Origin: Saprospiraceae bacterium
GTDB lineage: Bacteria > Bacteroidota > Bacteroidia > Chitinophagales > Saprospiraceae
Length of the DNA stretch: 64,000 nt
Direction: 5' to 3'
NCBI GenBank assembly: GCA_020631355.1
Contig: JAHDHL010000010.1
Span: forward strand, 80,538 to 144,537
Part shown: piece by piece, positions 45,173 to 54,100 of the stretch
Layout: each line of letters starts with the position of its first letter
How positions within the stretch are numbered: position 1 is the stretch's first letter
Made by a program: the position numbers and the translations under genes
The notes under the pieces: model-generated
Told to the model about the DNA's origin: nothing
Database searches by the model: none
Seen by the model: only the letters and a program-made list of their open reading frames with translations

Positions 45173-46087
45173 ATGTGGAAGACCGTCATCTTACTTATTA
45201 TTACCATCATTGTAATCCCTTATTTTTCATTCTACCTGGATGAATCTCCTACGGAATTACAAAAGTCCACCCTAATCAGTTTGGCTTGGGTATATGTGGC
45301 TTCTGCTGCTTATTGTTTTATTGTGAGTACCATTACGAAAAATTATAGTCAAGTAGATAAATTCTGGTCAGTCATTCCGATGGTTTATGCTTGGATGGCT
45401 TGCCATTATGGCAATTATGAACCCAGATTGATTCTCATGGCTGTCCTTGTCAGTATCTGGGGCATCAGACTCACCCTCAATTTTACACGGAGGGGAGGAT
45501 TCACATGGAAATTCTGGGAGGGAGAAGAAGATTACAGGTGGGCCATCCTTAGGGCCAAACCCGAATTCCAATCTCCAATCAGATGGATGATCTTCAATCT
45601 ACTATTCATATCATACTACCAAATGGGATTGATACTCTTATTCACCATACCCATTGTCAGGAGTATGGATGGAACACCATTGGGAATCTTTGATTATGTC
45701 ATTGCTGCCGTATTCATTCTGCTTGTTGTCATGGAAACGATTGCGGACCAACAACAATATGACTATCAAACCGAAAAATATAGGCGCATCAACAATAACG
45801 AACCTCTGGAAGGAAACTATAAAAAAGGATTCGTTGATACCGGACTCTGGTCCAAAAGCAGGCATCCTAATTACTTTGCGGAACAATCCATCTGGATTGT
45901 ATTCTACCTTTTTAGTGGAATAGCATCTGGCAACTGGCTCAACTGGTCCATAATGGGATGTGTTTTATTGGTAATTCTCTTTTATAACAGTTCCGTATTC
46001 AGTGAGGAAATATCAGCCGGAAAATATCCTGAGTACAAGGAATACCAAAAGAAAGTACCCAGATTCATTCCATTCACAAAATGGTAG
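45173..46087 (+). CDS. DUF1295-family membrane protein (steroid reductase/ICMT-like)
   Basis: 304 residues with about seven transmembrane segments. It matches the DUF1295 group, related to 3-oxo-5-alpha-steroid 4-dehydrogenases and isoprenylcysteine methyltransferases: YSQVDKFWSVIPMVYAW (about 64-80), WGIRLTLNFTRRGGF (about 102), EDYRWAILR (about 120) and the cofactor-binding GLWSKSRHPNYFAEQSIW (about 223-240). The natural substrate of bacterial members is not known. Stands alone behind a long A+T-rich spacer. Confidence 0.9.
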   Translation: MWKTVILLIITIIVIPYFSFYLDESPTELQKSTLISLAWVYVASAAYCFIVSTITKNYSQVDKFWSVIPMVYAWMACHYGNYEPRLILMAVLVSIWGIRLTLNFTRRGGFTWKFWEGEEDYRWAILRAKPEFQSPIRWMIFNLLFISYYQMGLILLFTIPIVRSMDGTPLGIFDYVIAAVFILLVVMETIADQQQYDYQTEKYRRINNNEPLEGNYKKGFVDTGLWSKSRHPNYFAEQSIWIVFYLFSGIASGNWLNWSIMGCVLLVILFYNSSVFSEEISAGKYPEYKEYQKKVPRFIPFTKW

Positions 46088-46210
46088 ATTCCCAATAATC
46101 CCATGAAGAATTAATCAGTTCGAATGAACGGATAATAGACGAATCCCTTTACATAATCAAAACATAGCTGCTATCCCTCACATTACAACTGACTTTGATA
46201 TCAATATTCC

Positions 46211-46218
46211 TATATTTG
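46211..46218 (+). promoter_or_regulatory. -7 box for the ligase-PASTA operon
   Basis: Perfect TATATTTG 26 bases before the ATG at 46244. The nearest TTTG (46194) is too close to act as a standard -33. Confidence 0.45.
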
Positions 46219-46243
46219 TGCCATAGAAGCCAAGCATTCATTT

Positions 46244-48910
46244 ATGAAGATAGGAATCATTTTCGGGGGGCCCTCAAGGGAAAGGGAAATATCATTTGCA
46301 GGGGGACGAACGGTCTACGACAACCTAGACAAAACCCTCTTTGAACCCGTACCCATTTTTGTGGATAGCCACAGGAATCTGATTCTATTGGATTGGCCAT
46401 TCCTATATAAAGGTACTATACGAGATTTTTATCCTCCGGTGGAGTTTCTTCCCGAATCCCCTAATGAATTCCAGGTTTATGTAGAGAGTCTGAGGGATTT
46501 GGATAATGATGCACTAATCAGAAAGATTGGTAAGAAAATCGAATGGGCGGATCTGCCCCGATTGATAGATATGGCTTTCTTGGCATTACATGGTGAGTTT
46601 GGTGAGGATGGACAAATCCAAGGATTCATGGAAAGCCTAAGAATACCTTATACCGGTTCGGGTATTAGGGCTTGTTCCATTGGAATGGATAAGGCCTTTC
46701 AAAAGAAAATGATGGAATCAGGTGACTTCAATACTCCAGAAGTCATGGTTATTCAAAGGGAAGACTGGTTGGATGTATCCAACCTTAGCATCCTGTACCA
46801 AGATGCCGTTGAAAATATTGGATATCCTTTGGTTATTCGTCCGGCCAATCAAGGTTCATCCATTGGAGTATCCATTATTGATGAAGAAACCGGGTTGGAC
46901 GGTTTCAAAAAGAGTGTTGATGCAGCATTCTTTATCGAAACCATTCATTCTGAGGACTGGGCTGCCCTATCCAAGGAAGACCAAATCCAATATGTTCGTG
47001 ATATCACGGATATCAGAAGTGGTTTGGGATTCCCTATGTTCGTGGCAGATCAAATATGTTACCATCCGGAAGAACTCCTAAGTTCACTGGAGACCCTGTC
47101 CAAGGAACAGGAAACCATTATTCTGAAAGCTTTCCAATTCGAACAAAAAGTAATCGTAGAGGAATTCATTCATGGTAAGGAATTCTCCTGTGTGGTTATC
47201 CGACAAGAAAACGGAACAGTAACTGCACTTCCTCCGACAGAAATTATCAAGGGAAGTGAGGTATTTGATTATCGTTCGAAATATCTACCCGGATTATCCA
47301 GGAAGGTAACACCCATCAGTTTGCCTCACTCTGACATCGAAGCCATAAGAAAAGAATGCGAGCATCTTTTCAGGTATCTGGAATTCAATGTCTATGCTAG
47401 GATTGATGGTTTCATCAAGGAAGACGGCTCAATTTTCCTCAATGACCCGAATACGACCTCGGGTATGTTGCCATCATCTTTCTTTTTCCATCAAGCGGCC
47501 GAAATCGGACTGAATCCAAGTCAGTTCCTGACTTTCCTTATCCGAGTTTCATTGCAGGAAAGAATTGAGAATACACTGTACCAATCCTGTTATGAGCATT
47601 TACTCCATGCCCTGGATGAGCGCATCGAACAACTGAAAACGGTACAATCCAATCAGAAGCGCATCGGTGTCATTATGGGTGGGTACTCATTCGAAAGACA
47701 TATCAGTGTGGAAAGTGGTCGTAATATTTTTGAAAAGCTAGCCAGTTCGGATTCCTATGTTCCTGTGCCAATTTTCCTATTTGGGGATGATACGGAATTT
47801 GATATTTACCAGATTCCCATCAATTTACTCTTAAAGGATAATGCGGATGACATCAGGGATAAGATCCTGACTTATGAACAACATCCCGTTGTAGAGCAAA
47901 TCAAGGAAGAATGCCAGATACTCACTGAAAAATATGCTTCTTCCGATGTCGTATTCGAACCGAAACAACTCAGTTTTGAATCATTGGCGGAAATGGTGGA
48001 TGGCGTTTTCATTGCCCTACATGGCCGTCCCGGGGAAGATGGTACCGTACAACAACATCTGGAAAGGGTCGGACTTCCTTACAATGGTTCAGGGCCGGAT
48101 TCGTCGCAAGTAACAATTAATAAGTACAATACCCTACAAACACTGAAGCAACATGGTTTCTCTGTCGCAGAACAATACCTGAGTTTCAGAAAGGATTTCG
48201 AAGCGAATGGTAAGGAGGAATTGGAGTGTATCGAAAGTCGATTCTCATATCCACTGATTGCCAAACCTGTGGATGATGGTTGCAGTTCTGCTGTAAAAAT
48301 GATCAGGAATCGTGAACAGATGGAGGCTTTTCTAGAGACCATGTACCGTGACGGAGAAGTATTGCCCGAAAGGGCCAGAAAAATACTGAATCTCAAACCT
48401 AAGGAAGAATTTCCCATCAAGGATGTGGTCCTGATTGAGGAACTCATTGATAGGAAAGATGCCGTTCACTTCCTTGAGGTTACGGGAGGGATGCTGACCC
48501 ATGCAACGGATGAGGGTTGGACTTATGAAATTTTTGAACCATCCGAGGCCTTGGCTGGAGGAGAGATATTATCTTTGGAGGAGAAATTCCTTGCCGGTGA
48601 GGGTCAGAATATCACACCCGCCCGATTTTCCAAGGACCCTAACCAATATGAATCCATAGCCCAACAAGTAAAGGATACCCTTGAACGTGCAGCTCAAATC
48701 CTAAAGGTAAAAGGTTACTGTAGGATTGATGCATTCGTTAGGATTTTCGAGGATGGCCGTGCTGAAACATTGGTCATTGAGATTAATTCCCTACCGGGAA
48801 TGACTCCTGCGACTTGTATCTTCCACCAATGTGCCATCAATGGTTATCAGCCTTACCAATTCATTGATAAAATATTAGAATTCGGTTTTCATGAACGAAA
48901 CAGACAATAA
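46244..48910 (+). CDS. double D-alanine--D-alanine ligase fusion
   Basis: 888 residues, two complete Ddl-like ATP-grasp units in tandem. Unit 1 (about 1-455): GIIFGGPSREREISFAGG, ALHGEFGEDGQIQGF, MDKAFQKKMM, IRPANQGSSIGVS and LNDPNTTSGMLPSS. Unit 2 (about 470-888): GVIMGGYSFERHISVESG, ALHGRPGEDGTVQQHL, AKPVDDGCSSAVKM and IEINSLPGMTPAT. Unit 2 keeps the ExN magnesium motif, while unit 1 has DPN instead. Unit 1 has an extra acidic stretch of about 50 residues (about 240-295). Ddl joins two D-Ala for peptidoglycan precursors. Single-domain Ddl is about 310-360 residues, so both units are enlarged. Operon with the PASTA gene (20-base overlap). Confidence 0.9.
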   Translation: MKIGIIFGGPSREREISFAGGRTVYDNLDKTLFEPVPIFVDSHRNLILLDWPFLYKGTIRDFYPPVEFLPESPNEFQVYVESLRDLDNDALIRKIGKKIEWADLPRLIDMAFLALHGEFGEDGQIQGFMESLRIPYTGSGIRACSIGMDKAFQKKMMESGDFNTPEVMVIQREDWLDVSNLSILYQDAVENIGYPLVIRPANQGSSIGVSIIDEETGLDGFKKSVDAAFFIETIHSEDWAALSKEDQIQYVRDITDIRSGLGFPMFVADQICYHPEELLSSLETLSKEQETIILKAFQFEQKVIVEEFIHGKEFSCVVIRQENGTVTALPPTEIIKGSEVFDYRSKYLPGLSRKVTPISLPHSDIEAIRKECEHLFRYLEFNVYARIDGFIKEDGSIFLNDPNTTSGMLPSSFFFHQAAEIGLNPSQFLTFLIRVSLQERIENTLYQSCYEHLLHALDERIEQLKTVQSNQKRIGVIMGGYSFERHISVESGRNIFEKLASSDSYVPVPIFLFGDDTEFDIYQIPINLLLKDNADDIRDKILTYEQHPVVEQIKEECQILTEKYASSDVVFEPKQLSFESLAEMVDGVFIALHGRPGEDGTVQQHLERVGLPYNGSGPDSSQVTINKYNTLQTLKQHGFSVAEQYLSFRKDFEANGKEELECIESRFSYPLIAKPVDDGCSSAVKMIRNREQMEAFLETMYRDGEVLPERARKILNLKPKEEFPIKDVVLIEELIDRKDAVHFLEVTGGMLTHATDEGWTYEIFEPSEALAGGEILSLEEKFLAGEGQNITPARFSKDPNQYESIAQQVKDTLERAAQILKVKGYCRIDAFVRIFEDGRAETLVIEINSLPGMTPATCIFHQCAINGYQPYQFIDKILEFGFHERNRQ

Positions 48911-49847
48911 AAAACCTAGCTTTTTCAAAAGGTTATTCATCTTCGGCAGTACACCTAGTGTAATGTTGAATTGCTTAGGTATGATGCTCGCTACCCTATT
49001 GGTCTTGTGGCTGATATTCGGAGGGTTATTGAAATGCTATACCCAACACAACAAGACCTTTGAAATACCTGATTTTGTGGATATGAATATTGAGGAGGTC
49101 AAGGACCTCGCTTCCAATTCCAGATTCAATTTCGATTTTTCAGAGAGCAATTATAATCCTAGGCAGCCTTTGGGAATCATTATCAGCCAAGATCCCATTC
49201 CAGGTTCAAGGGCCAAGAACGGAAGAACCATTTATCTGACTTACAATCCAATGGAAAAGACACAGAGAATTGTTCCAGAACTGTATGGTCTCAAATTCGA
49301 GTATGCCAAAAGTCAGCTCATCAATAGGGATTTCAAGGTGAATGTGCTTAAGAAAGTCATTGATCCTGATGCTCCGGGAACGGTACAAAAAGTGAGTTAC
49401 AAAGGCAAGCTGATAGAAGATAAGGGTTCATACGATTCCATAAAAGTGGAAGTGGGTGAAACCATTGATTTGGTTATTTCCGAAGATTACAATGGTGGTT
49501 CTACCCAAGTACCGAATCTGGTTTGTCTTACTTATTCGGAAGCCCTATTCAAACTAAGGAATGGTCATAATCTGATGTTGGGAGATGTTGCCTTGGATGC
49601 TACGGTCACGGATAGTACGACAGCTTACGTTGTGGGACAGTATCCTTTCTATGCCCCCGGCGAGTTCATCAATATCGGTAGTCAGATAGATCTGAGATTA
49701 TCCCAACAAAAACCTGCAGATTGCGATGGTGGCGGTTTTGGTGACTTCCAACCCGGTGATGGTGGCAGTGATTTTGGAAACGGGGATTCGGGTGATTCCG
49801 ATGCCGTAGTTCCTGATAACGATATAGATGGGGATTTGGATTTTTAG
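48891..49847 (+). CDS. PASTA-domain membrane protein
   Basis: 318 residues. A short cytosolic N-terminus, one transmembrane helix (LNCLGMMLATLLVLWLIFGGLL, about 24-45), then three PASTA domains at about 55-120 (FEIPDFVDMNIEEVKDLA), 123-200 (RIVPELYGLKFEYAKSQL) and 203-275 (TQVPNLVCLTYSEALFKL), and a Gly/Asp-rich tail. PASTA domains bind muropeptides or beta-lactams; there is no kinase domain. The start codon lies inside the end of the ligase gene, suggesting translational coupling, and the arrangement ddl-PASTA is recurrent in Bacteroidota (family knowledge). A strong terminator follows. Confidence 0.92.
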   Translation: MNETDNKKPSFFKRLFIFGSTPSVMLNCLGMMLATLLVLWLIFGGLLKCYTQHNKTFEIPDFVDMNIEEVKDLASNSRFNFDFSESNYNPRQPLGIIISQDPIPGSRAKNGRTIYLTYNPMEKTQRIVPELYGLKFEYAKSQLINRDFKVNVLKKVIDPDAPGTVQKVSYKGKLIEDKGSYDSIKVEVGETIDLVISEDYNGGSTQVPNLVCLTYSEALFKLRNGHNLMLGDVALDATVTDSTTAYVVGQYPFYAPGEFINIGSQIDLRLSQQKPADCDGGGFGDFQPGDGGSDFGNGDSGDSDAVVPDNDIDGDLDF

Positions 49848-49920
49848 GAATGTCTTGGACAGTTCATTTGATTGAAATGTTTTCATAATAACTGAACTAT
49901 CTCACACCACTCAAATCAAA

Positions 49921-49952
49921 AGGGCCGGAAAATACTTAGGTTTTCCGGCCCT
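49921..49952. terminator. bidirectional terminator
   Basis: 12-bp stem AGGGCCGGAAAA / TTTTCCGGCCCT, eight-base loop, with flanking A and T runs on both sides, between convergent genes. Confidence 0.87.
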
Positions 49953-49976
49953 TTTTCAATTATTGATTATATACTC

Positions 49977-51254
49977 CTATCCCCTATTCTTGAACAAATC
50001 CTTGAATTGATCGAATATCCGGAGGATGAATCGTTGTTTATCCGTAATGATTTCTGCCACGCCGGACATTTCTTGCTTGAACTCCAAATCTTCCTTGTAG
50101 GTTGTCTTCAATCCATTCGGCAAGCTTACCTCCACTAGGTACAAATCATTTTTAGGCAATAGGGAAATTTGCTCGATGTTCCCCTTAACCACACCAAACT
50201 CCTTGGATGGATATTCGTGTAGTAAGATATTCACCACATCGCCCTTTTCTACCTTTCCCGCACCTACCACGGGTAATTCCACCCTACCCATTACATCACC
50301 TTGTTCAGGAACAATCATCATAATATCCTGTCCGGCATTGATGAATTGTTGTTCTGTCCGAATATCAAACAGGGTGACCTTGCCATCTATGGGAGCTGTG
50401 ATGAGGTATCTTTTTTTCCATGCGTCTATCTCTCCGGCAAGTTTATTCATACTATCCATCACACGAATCAAACGCTCGTTACCTCCCTCTACCTTACCTC
50501 GCTGAATCTGTAGTTTTTCAGCTTCCAATCGTTCGATTTGAGTTTCATAATTGACAATTTCTGACCTGATATCCTCCAATCCTGATTCCAATCTATTGTA
50601 TGCAGCAATAACATCATCCACTTGTTGGTCGGAAGCTGCATTCTCAGCCCTGAGTTGTTGGTATCTTCGAACCTTATTGGCGGCAAGGGTAATATCCCTG
50701 GACAAATTCCGTCGCTTATCCTCAGCAATCCTGATTTTGCGTTCATTGGTCTTAATCATCTGGAAGATTTGTTCCACTTGCTGTTTTTCAAAACTTCCCC
50801 TTACCTTAAAATTATAATCATTATAGTCCCTTACATAATTCGCATATGCAAATTGGACATCACCCAATTTCAATGTACGGGAAGAAGAAAACGGAAGTTG
50901 GTTCTGATTGGATTTGGCTACCTTTTGGTCCAGCCACATCATATCCTCATAATCCGCAGAACTCTCGATAACAGCAATCACATCACCTTTCATGACCTGA
51001 TCCTCATTCTTCAGGTTGAATTGTAATAACCGACCACTTGTTTCCGCAACAATATTCATCGGCGGACTTGGTGTAGTGATTACGATACTGGCCTCGATGA
51101 CATCCGAATACTTCACCATCCAACTGATGACACCCAGTGATGCCAATGTTAGAAAAATCACAGTGATTCCCCACCTGACAATCCATGATGGTGGCCTGCC
51201 TAGGATATCCTCCACCTCATCACTTCTGATTTGTATATTTTCGTGTTCTTCCAA
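49977..51254 (-). CDS. HlyD-family secretion adaptor, solitary
   Basis: 425 residues. Cytosolic N-terminus (IQIRSDEVEDILGRPPSW), one transmembrane helix (about 28-48), first lipoyl half (VAETSGRLLQFNLKNEDQVMKGDVIAVIES, about 67-97), a long coiled-coil hairpin (about 105-265, with IETQIERLEAEKLQIQRGK), second lipoyl half (LITAPIDGKVTLFDI, about 289) and a beta-barrel end (VVGAGKVEKGDVVNILLHEYPSKEFG). The N-terminal pattern is that of Bacteroidota adaptors that pair with peptidase-containing ABC transporters; neither that transporter nor a TolC gene is adjacent, so the partner must lie elsewhere. Confidence 0.88.
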   Translation of the reverse strand: MEEHENIQIRSDEVEDILGRPPSWIVRWGITVIFLTLASLGVISWMVKYSDVIEASIVITTPSPPMNIVAETSGRLLQFNLKNEDQVMKGDVIAVIESSADYEDMMWLDQKVAKSNQNQLPFSSSRTLKLGDVQFAYANYVRDYNDYNFKVRGSFEKQQVEQIFQMIKTNERKIRIAEDKRRNLSRDITLAANKVRRYQQLRAENAASDQQVDDVIAAYNRLESGLEDIRSEIVNYETQIERLEAEKLQIQRGKVEGGNERLIRVMDSMNKLAGEIDAWKKRYLITAPIDGKVTLFDIRTEQQFINAGQDIMMIVPEQGDVMGRVELPVVGAGKVEKGDVVNILLHEYPSKEFGVVKGNIEQISLLPKNDLYLVEVSLPNGLKTTYKEDLEFKQEMSGVAEIITDKQRFILRIFDQFKDLFKNRG

Positions 51255-51301
51255 AACCTAATAGTTTAGATGATTCCTAAAAGTTATGACAGTCGGTTCG
51301 T

Positions 51302-52135
51302 TCAGTTCGATGTATTTTCAGGAACAGAGGCTTCTATTGTTACAAAGGAATAATAAAAAACCGCATCATCATTCTTTTGCAAATCCAACATTTCCTGTTC
51401 CGCCATTGTCCATAATTCAGGAGAGGTAAAACCTGCATCCAACATATTCTCATATGCACTTTTCATGAGACCATGCCAATATATGAGCATTTTGGCTCTT
51501 TGCTTTCGGTTTTCCTTTCCGAAATGCATGGGATAAACCTGTTTTTTGACATCCTTGTATCCCGTATCAATGAATAGGTTCCCCATCCGTTGTCCGATAT
51601 CCGCATCCCCATGTATGGAACGTTGATAATCAATCCCTTTTCGCCAGTATTCCATAGCATTGGGGCAATCCGGATACAGATGTAATGAACTATGGAATAC
51701 TTCTACTGCAAATACCTTGCCTCCCTGATTCACAAATCGTTGTACATTACGCAAAACTTGTATAGGTTCCGCAACATGTTCCAATACCCAGATGAACAAG
51801 GCCGCATCAAAGGATAAAGGCATCTCAATTGATTCATCAGCAGCATTTCCTTGTATGAAGCGATACCTATTGCTCAATTCCTCAAAACCTGAAAGGAAAG
51901 TGTTGGCTTTTTCAATTTGTTTGGGCTCTATTTCCAGGCCCGTAACATTGAGGTTGGGATATCGATGAAGAAGAATTGATGTTTGAGCTCCAACCCCACT
52001 TCCCACTTCGAGTAGCTGCCGGGTTGAACTAAAATCCAGACGGTCAAAAACAAATTCGGCAAGTACGGCCCCTTGGTCAATCAAGCGATTTTGTTCTTCT
52101 TCCGTATAACCGTGGATGTATTTTCTTTCCTCCAT
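51302..52135 (-). CDS. class I SAM-dependent methyltransferase
   Basis: 277 residues, cytosolic. Motif I is LLEVGSGVGAQTSILL (about 40), followed by NVTGLEIEPKQIEKA (about 60), IQGNAADES (about 93) and DAALFIWVLEHVAEPIQVLRNVQRF (motif IV to V, about 110-134). It is a Methyltransf_25/31-type small-molecule methyltransferase; the acceptor is not deducible. The -7 box sits so close to the ATG that the mRNA may be leaderless. The HlyD adaptor gene starts 47 bases downstream on the same strand. Confidence 0.85.
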   Translation of the reverse strand: MEERKYIHGYTEEEQNRLIDQGAVLAEFVFDRLDFSSTRQLLEVGSGVGAQTSILLHRYPNLNVTGLEIEPKQIEKANTFLSGFEELSNRYRFIQGNAADESIEMPLSFDAALFIWVLEHVAEPIQVLRNVQRFVNQGGKVFAVEVFHSSLHLYPDCPNAMEYWRKGIDYQRSIHGDADIGQRMGNLFIDTGYKDVKKQVYPMHFGKENRKQRAKMLIYWHGLMKSAYENMLDAGFTSPELWTMAEQEMLDLQKNDDAVFYYSFVTIEASVPENTSN

Positions 52136-52139
52136 AGTA

Positions 52140-52147
52140 CAAAGATA
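52140..52147 (-). promoter_or_regulatory. -7 box immediately before methyltransferase start
   Basis: Minus-strand TATCTTTG ends five bases before the ATG (52135-52133), so initiation would fall at or next to the start codon. No clear -33. Confidence 0.4.
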
Positions 52148-52239
52148 GTTACATCACTAAAATCATTGATATGATAAATTGGGGTTTATCCGATTTCATT
52201 CAATGAAGCTGTTCAGAAAAGGCTTGGGGAAACAGGAAA

Positions 52240-52262
52240 GGCTTGGATGAATCATCCAAGCC
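52240..52262 (-). terminator. terminator of the sigma/anti-sigma cluster
   Basis: 10-bp stem GGCTTGGATG / CATCCAAGCC with a three-base loop, then TTTCCTGTTT on the minus strand, 28 bases after the anti-sigma-like stop. Confidence 0.55.
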
Positions 52263-52289
52263 CTTTCTATCATCGTGGTAATGACATCA

Positions 52290-53681
52290 TCAATCATTTA
52301 CTTTCTTCAAACTTCTCATCAGCTTTTCTCCTACGATATTATTCCTATTTTCCAAATAACGAACCTGGCTATCATTCAGGCTTCTGGTATCACCATTCTG
52401 CATGATGAATGAGAAAATATTATTGGAGCTTCTCTTGAGTAAGATGCGTTTGGGATAGCTCATCTTTCGATTTTCGAATACTGCGATGGAACCACTATTG
52501 GAAATCATCTTATAAGATGTTTTCTTACCATTCTTATCCAATGTCACCCAAAGGTAAACTGTACCTGAAGATTCCCTTAATTCCATTTTTTCTGAAAAAA
52601 GATTGACACCACTTGTAGAGACATTTCCTTTTCCAACGTAGGTATTATCATCCAGTTTGGTCCAATTCTCAGTAGAAACAGAACCATTGATCTTACCTTT
52701 CCAATCACCTAAAATCCAATTAAAATCCGATAATCCTCCAGTCGGTGCATCCTCCATTTCGTCTTTCATTCCGGGATACCCCTCATCATCCATATTCACA
52801 TCATACCGAACGGATGGAGCTGATTCAGACTTATTCTTATTCTTTTTCTTTGGCTTGGCTTCTTCCTTCATACTCATTCCCGCATCATAATCAGCATTCC
52901 CCTTGGCAGGGCTGATTGCTACGGGGGCAGGAGCAGCCGGTGCAGAGGATGTCGTCGGATAGGTCGTAATAGATTCAACATAAACTTCCTCCGCTACTTC
53001 TGCATCCTCATAGGATTTATCTACACTGGCCACTTCCTCCATTATTGGACTAGCTTCAGGTATTACCTCAACGATAGTAGGTTTTTCAACCCTTGTCATA
53101 TTGGAAGTTACCTCGGATACCTCTGTATCTATATAGGTGTCGTCTTCGATTTCTATGTTATTCTCCTCATCATAACTCTTGTATTCCTCTACTTCATCAA
53201 CTTCTTCTTCCAATGCTGCGATTACCTTATCATCGTCTGCAGGTTCAGAATCACTATAATCCCTTGCCTTATTCGTAAAGTAGCCTTGCCCATTTCTAGG
53301 TTGGAGATTACCAACCATAATCTTTTCCGTAATCCTACTCGAACGATTCTTATATTCATTCTGGTAAGCTACGATTTTCATATAATTATCATCTACATCC
53401 CCATCCAAATCCATGAGTATTGCGCTACCGGAATCGGCATTCATTGCAAACTGATCATTGGACATGCTTTCGGAATGCATCATTAAAAGGGTAGCTGCAA
53501 AAACCAAAATCAATACAGCTGCAACCATTCCACCATACCTCAACCAAGAGGGGCGTCTATTCTTGGAATAGTGCCGATCCAACTTTGCATCCAGTCGTTC
53601 CCAGGCCCTTCTGGAGGGCTTTTCGGAGAGCTTATGCTCATTCCGTCTGAAAAGTTCGAATAATTGATCGTTATCACTCAT
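52290..53681 (-). CDS. membrane anti-sigma-like protein with DUF6265-like C-terminal domain
   Basis: 463 residues from the ATG at 53681; an in-frame TTG eight codons upstream is less likely. The cytosolic N-terminus (NDQLFELFRRNEHKLSEKPSRRAWERLDAKL) is typical of Bacteroidota anti-sigma-factor partners and is followed by one transmembrane helix (RYGGMVAAVLILVFAATLLM, about 53-72). The middle (about 130-300) is acidic and low-complexity with many Glu/Asp/Val. The C-terminal domain (about 318-440: FNWILGDWKGKINGSV, NTYVGKGNV, YPKRILLKR) resembles DUF6265. It lies in a minus-strand cluster with an ECF sigma gene, so it probably holds the sigma factor at the membrane and senses an envelope signal. 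Confidence 0.75.
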   Translation of the reverse strand: MSDNDQLFELFRRNEHKLSEKPSRRAWERLDAKLDRHYSKNRRPSWLRYGGMVAAVLILVFAATLLMMHSESMSNDQFAMNADSGSAILMDLDGDVDDNYMKIVAYQNEYKNRSSRITEKIMVGNLQPRNGQGYFTNKARDYSDSEPADDDKVIAALEEEVDEVEEYKSYDEENNIEIEDDTYIDTEVSEVTSNMTRVEKPTIVEVIPEASPIMEEVASVDKSYEDAEVAEEVYVESITTYPTTSSAPAAPAPVAISPAKGNADYDAGMSMKEEAKPKKKNKNKSESAPSVRYDVNMDDEGYPGMKDEMEDAPTGGLSDFNWILGDWKGKINGSVSTENWTKLDDNTYVGKGNVSTSGVNLFSEKMELRESSGTVYLWVTLDKNGKKTSYKMISNSGSIAVFENRKMSYPKRILLKRSSNNIFSFIMQNGDTRSLNDSQVRYLENRNNIVGEKLMRSLKKVND

Positions 53682-53694
53682 TGCAACATAATTG

Positions 53695-54036
53695 TTAAAA
53701 TCCAATTGTTACACCTACCTTAGGTTTGTAGATAACTCTACAATCTTCCAAGATGATATCTTGCTCAGAGCAGGTGTTTTGTCTCAATACTCCGCCATAT
53801 TGGCAAACCAAGTTTTTCTGTTCATCATATACTTTAGTAATCATATCATTACAAGTGACACAGGAGTTGACTTTCCATACCAGGGTTCCGCCATACACAC
53901 ATTCGGTAATTTGTGTGAATTGGGGTTCCTTGTCCATGATCTCATGTACCCAATCGGGATGAATATGTTCGTTTTCCATCTTATCGGTTCCTAAACATAC
54001 CAACAAAGGGAAAAAAATCGTGTAAAGTATATTCAT
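53695..54036 (-). CDS. small Cys-rich envelope protein (DUF6970-like)
   Basis: 113 residues. Short signal with FPLLVC (lipobox-like, Cys14), without a positively charged N-region. The mature part has six to seven Cys (ITECVYGG, VNSCVTCNDMITKVYDEQKNLVCQYGGVL, NTCSEQD, LEDCRV), which suggests disulfides, and the block CNDMITKVYDEQKNLVCQYGG resembles DUF6970 proteins (inference). It lies between the sigma gene (64-base gap) and the anti-sigma-like gene (13-base gap), all on the minus strand. It may be part of the same regulatory unit. Confidence 0.65.
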   Translation of the reverse strand: MNILYTIFFPLLVCLGTDKMENEHIHPDWVHEIMDKEPQFTQITECVYGGTLVWKVNSCVTCNDMITKVYDEQKNLVCQYGGVLRQNTCSEQDIILEDCRVIYKPKVGVTIGF

Positions 54037-54100
54037 ATATCTAAATAAGGACTTTATAAATATTATTAATTATAATAATGTTTGCTTTCAAATTCCATAC

